Shown: one piece after another, positions 61,741 to 64,000 of the stretch
Numbering within the stretch: position 1 is the first letter of the stretch
Layout of the letters: the number at the start of each line of letters is the position of its first letter
Source: Lithobates sylvaticus
Lineage: Eukaryota > Chordata > Amphibia > Anura > Ranidae
Direction: 5' to 3'
Assembly (NCBI GenBank): GCA_028564925.1
Contig: CM053026.1
Location: 604,490,616 to 604,554,615 of the forward strand
Length of the DNA: 64,000 nucleotides
Made by a program: the position numbers and the translations under genes
Notes under the pieces: model-generated
Seen by the model: the letters and a program-made list of their open reading frames with translations, nothing else
Databases searched by the model: none
What the model was told of the DNA's origin: nothing

Positions 61741-62635
61741 CTGTTACGGGTGACGCTGGTTAGTTAGCTTTATTTTTTATACTGTCAGGGCACCCGCCAT
61801 TTATTACCCAATAACGGTTTAACCCCCTGATCGCCCGGCGGGTGATATCAATTAGGTTTTAGGGTCAAATAAGGTCTGCGTCGCCCCAGGTTAGTGCCAG
61901 TACCGCAAACACCCACGCGCAAAGCATACACCTCCCTTAGTGGTACAGTATCTGAACAGATCAATATCTGATCTGATCAGATCTATACTAGCGTCCCAGC
62001 AGTTTAGGGTTCCAAAAAAAAACGCATTGTTAGCGGGATCAGCCCAGATACCTGCTAGCACCTGCGTTTTCCCCCCTCCGCCCAGCCCAGCCCACCCAAG
62101 TGCAGTATCGATCGATCACTGTCACTTACAAAACACTAAGCACACATAACTGCAGCGTTCGCAGAGTCAGGCCTGATCCCTGCGATCGCTAACATTTTTT
62201 TTGTGGTAGCGTTTTGATTCAGTCGCTTCAGTCAGGAGCTTTTTTACCTGTGAATCTCAGAAAAATAAAAAAAATAAAAATAGTTGTCGTATTATTGTTC
62301 TCTCTCTCACTCTATTCTCTCTCTATTGTTGCTCTTTTTTTACTCCATTCTATTCTGCAATGTTTTATTATGTTTTATCATGTTTTATCATGCTTGCTTT
62401 TCAGGTATGTAATTTTGTTTACTGTGTTTTAGTGTTAAGCATTTTTTTGTTTTCAGGTGCGCCATTCAGTTGCAACGCGGATTTATTTATCTTGACAGCA
62501 ACAGCGTTTGCTCCCACGATACATAAAGCCGCGACTCCAACGCTGTAGGAGGTGATTTCACCACCACAGTTAAAAAAAAGAGCATATATGCCGAAGCATG
62601 GGGGCAGCAGGGGGGGGGAGGAGCGATTGGCTCCT

Positions 62636-62685
62636 AATGCCACGTACATACGGTCGAAATTCCGACCGTGTGTACACGGCATAAC
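62636..62685. mobile_element. solo MITE ends (50-bp palindrome)
   Basis: TAATGCCACGTACATACGG and CCGTGTGTACACGGCATAA enclose a short loop. This looks like a minimal version of the TA-flanked MITEs at 4127 and 9788. Confidence 0.7.
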
Positions 62686-64000
62686 TTTTGCGGGAGGATG
62701 CCCCCATGCATCGGCATATATAAATGGTGCATGTATGCCCATCATTAGAAGTGGGTGGATGAAGGGAGGTATTCTAATGGTGGGCATACCCACCAATCAA
62801 TCTCTTTTTTTCGTTCAGCCAAGAGGCTGCATGAAAAAAAAAAGATTACAATATATGTCCAGTATGTTGCTGGACTTTGAATGGTTATACCAGAATGATG
62901 CCTGCAGGTTTAGGTATCATCTTGGTATCATTCTTTTCAGCCAGTGATCGGCTTTCATGTAAAAGCAATTCTAGCGGGTAATTAGCCTCTAGACTGCTTT
63001 TACAAGCAGTGGGAGGGAATGTCCCCCCTCCCGGATATAAACCGCGCCATTGGGAAATTGGGAAAGCATTTTATCACACCAATCTTGGTGTGGTCAGATG
63101 CTTTGAGGGCAGAGGAAAGATCTAGGGTCTAATAGACCCCAATTTTTTCAAAAAAAGAGTACCTGTCACTGCCTATTGCTATCATAGGGGATATTTACAT
63201 TCCCTGAGATAACAATAAAAATCATAACAAAGAAAAAAAATGGAAGGAACAGTTTAAAAATAAAATAAAAAAGCTAAATAAATAAAAAAAAAACCAAAAA
63301 AAAAAAAAAAAAGCACCCCTGCCCCCCCTTCTCTTGCGCAAAGGCGTACACAAGCGTTGGTCTGGCGTCATATGTAAACAGCAATTGCACCATGCATGTG
63401 AGGTATCACCGCGAAGGTCAGATCGAGGGCAGTAATTTTAGCAGTAGACCTCCTCCGTGAATCTAATGTGGTATCATGTAAAGGCTTTTAAAGGCTTTTA
63501 AAAATGTATGTAGTTTGTCGCCACTGCGTGTTTGTGCGCAATTTTAAAGCATGTCGTGTTTGGTATCCATGTACTCGGCCTAAGATCATATTTTTTATTT
63601 CATCAAAAATTTGAGCAATATAGTGTGTTTTAGTGCATTAAAATAAAAAAAAGTGTATTTTTTCCACAAAAAATGCGTTTGAAAAATCGCTGCGCAAATA
63701 CTGTGTGGAAAAAAAAAATGCAACACCCACCATTTTAATCTGTAGGGCCTTTGCTTTAACATTATATATAGTGTTTGGGGGTTCAACGTAATTTTCTTGC
63801 AAAAAAAAAATATGTTTTCATGTAAACAAAAAGTGTTAGAAAGGGCTTTGTCTACAAGTGGTTAGAAGAGTGGGTGACGTGTGACATAGGCTTCTAAATG
63901 TTGTGCATAAAATGCCAGGACAGTTCAAACCCCCCCCAAATGACCCCATTTTGGAAAGTAGACACCCCAAGCTATTTGATGAGAGCAATGTTGAGCCCAT

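Larger units (their letters stand above)
60353..64000. mobile_element. large TTAA-family element, runs off window
   Basis: Starts TTAACCACTTGCCGACCGCC only 10 bp after the previous element. It contains a perfect ACGTACAGG...CCTGTACGT hairpin (60400-60435), a tandem array (60930-61700), a small MITE-like insertion (62635-62685), and text shared with intron 12 (CTTCATG.., AATGACCCCATTTTGGAAAG at 63937). No transposase domain recognised here; the remainder is beyond the window. Confidence 0.5.

Noticed and set aside
51579-64000. PPID (cyclophilin 40) expected tail to tail after ETFDH
   Set aside because: No minus-strand TPR or cyclophilin exon was seen; the gene probably lies beyond the window because of repeat expansion.

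Overview
The window is nuclear DNA from a vertebrate, most likely a frog and probably a ranid (true frog). The evidence is a 13-exon ETFDH gene with kilobase introns, and a very dense load of repeats: TTAA-flanked elements, hAT, Tc1, Tx1-like LINE and DIRS copies, with long microsatellites. The ranid assignment rests on my memory of these repeat families and was not checked by search.

Two host genes are supported. They are arranged head to head around 12.2-12.7 kb. On the minus strand is the C4orf46 (RCDG1) ortholog: exon 1 at 12236-12171, a 10.9-kb intron, and exon 2 at 1281-1093, encoding 84 residues. On the plus strand is the complete ETFDH gene (electron-transfer flavoprotein:ubiquinone oxidoreductase): 13 coding exons from 12685 to 51578. 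They join in frame to exactly 617 codons plus stop, the length I recall for the human protein, and the four 4Fe-4S cysteines fall at 561, 586, 589 and 592. The 448 bp between the two start codons must hold both promoters; I recall the same divergent pair in mammals. Intron 5 of ETFDH starts with GC instead of GT.

Layout: 1-480, possible tail of another gene plus a degenerate tandem repeat; 0.48-12.24 kb, C4orf46 with an intron full of nested transposons; 12.24-12.68 kb, shared promoter; 12.7-51.6 kb, ETFDH; 51.6-64 kb, gene-free repeats (DIRS fossil, MITEs, and a large TTAA-family element that runs off the window end). In mammals PPID lies tail to tail beyond ETFDH; I saw no PPID exon here.

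The strangest sequence is in ETFDH intron 4. It is a 459-base run (30776-31234) with no G at all on the sense strand, bracketed by a perfect 27-bp direct repeat and sitting inside a TTAA element. Other notable structures are a 0.75-kb near-palindrome (45858-46604), a hairpin with a 127-bp (TA)n loop (26188-26411), two hAT copies with clear 8-bp target duplications, a Tc1 copy split by a TTAA element that shows the 4-bp target duplication, and a 79-bp inverted duplication inside another Tc1 transposase gene. I found no prokaryotic features, CRISPR arrays, tRNA or rRNA genes.
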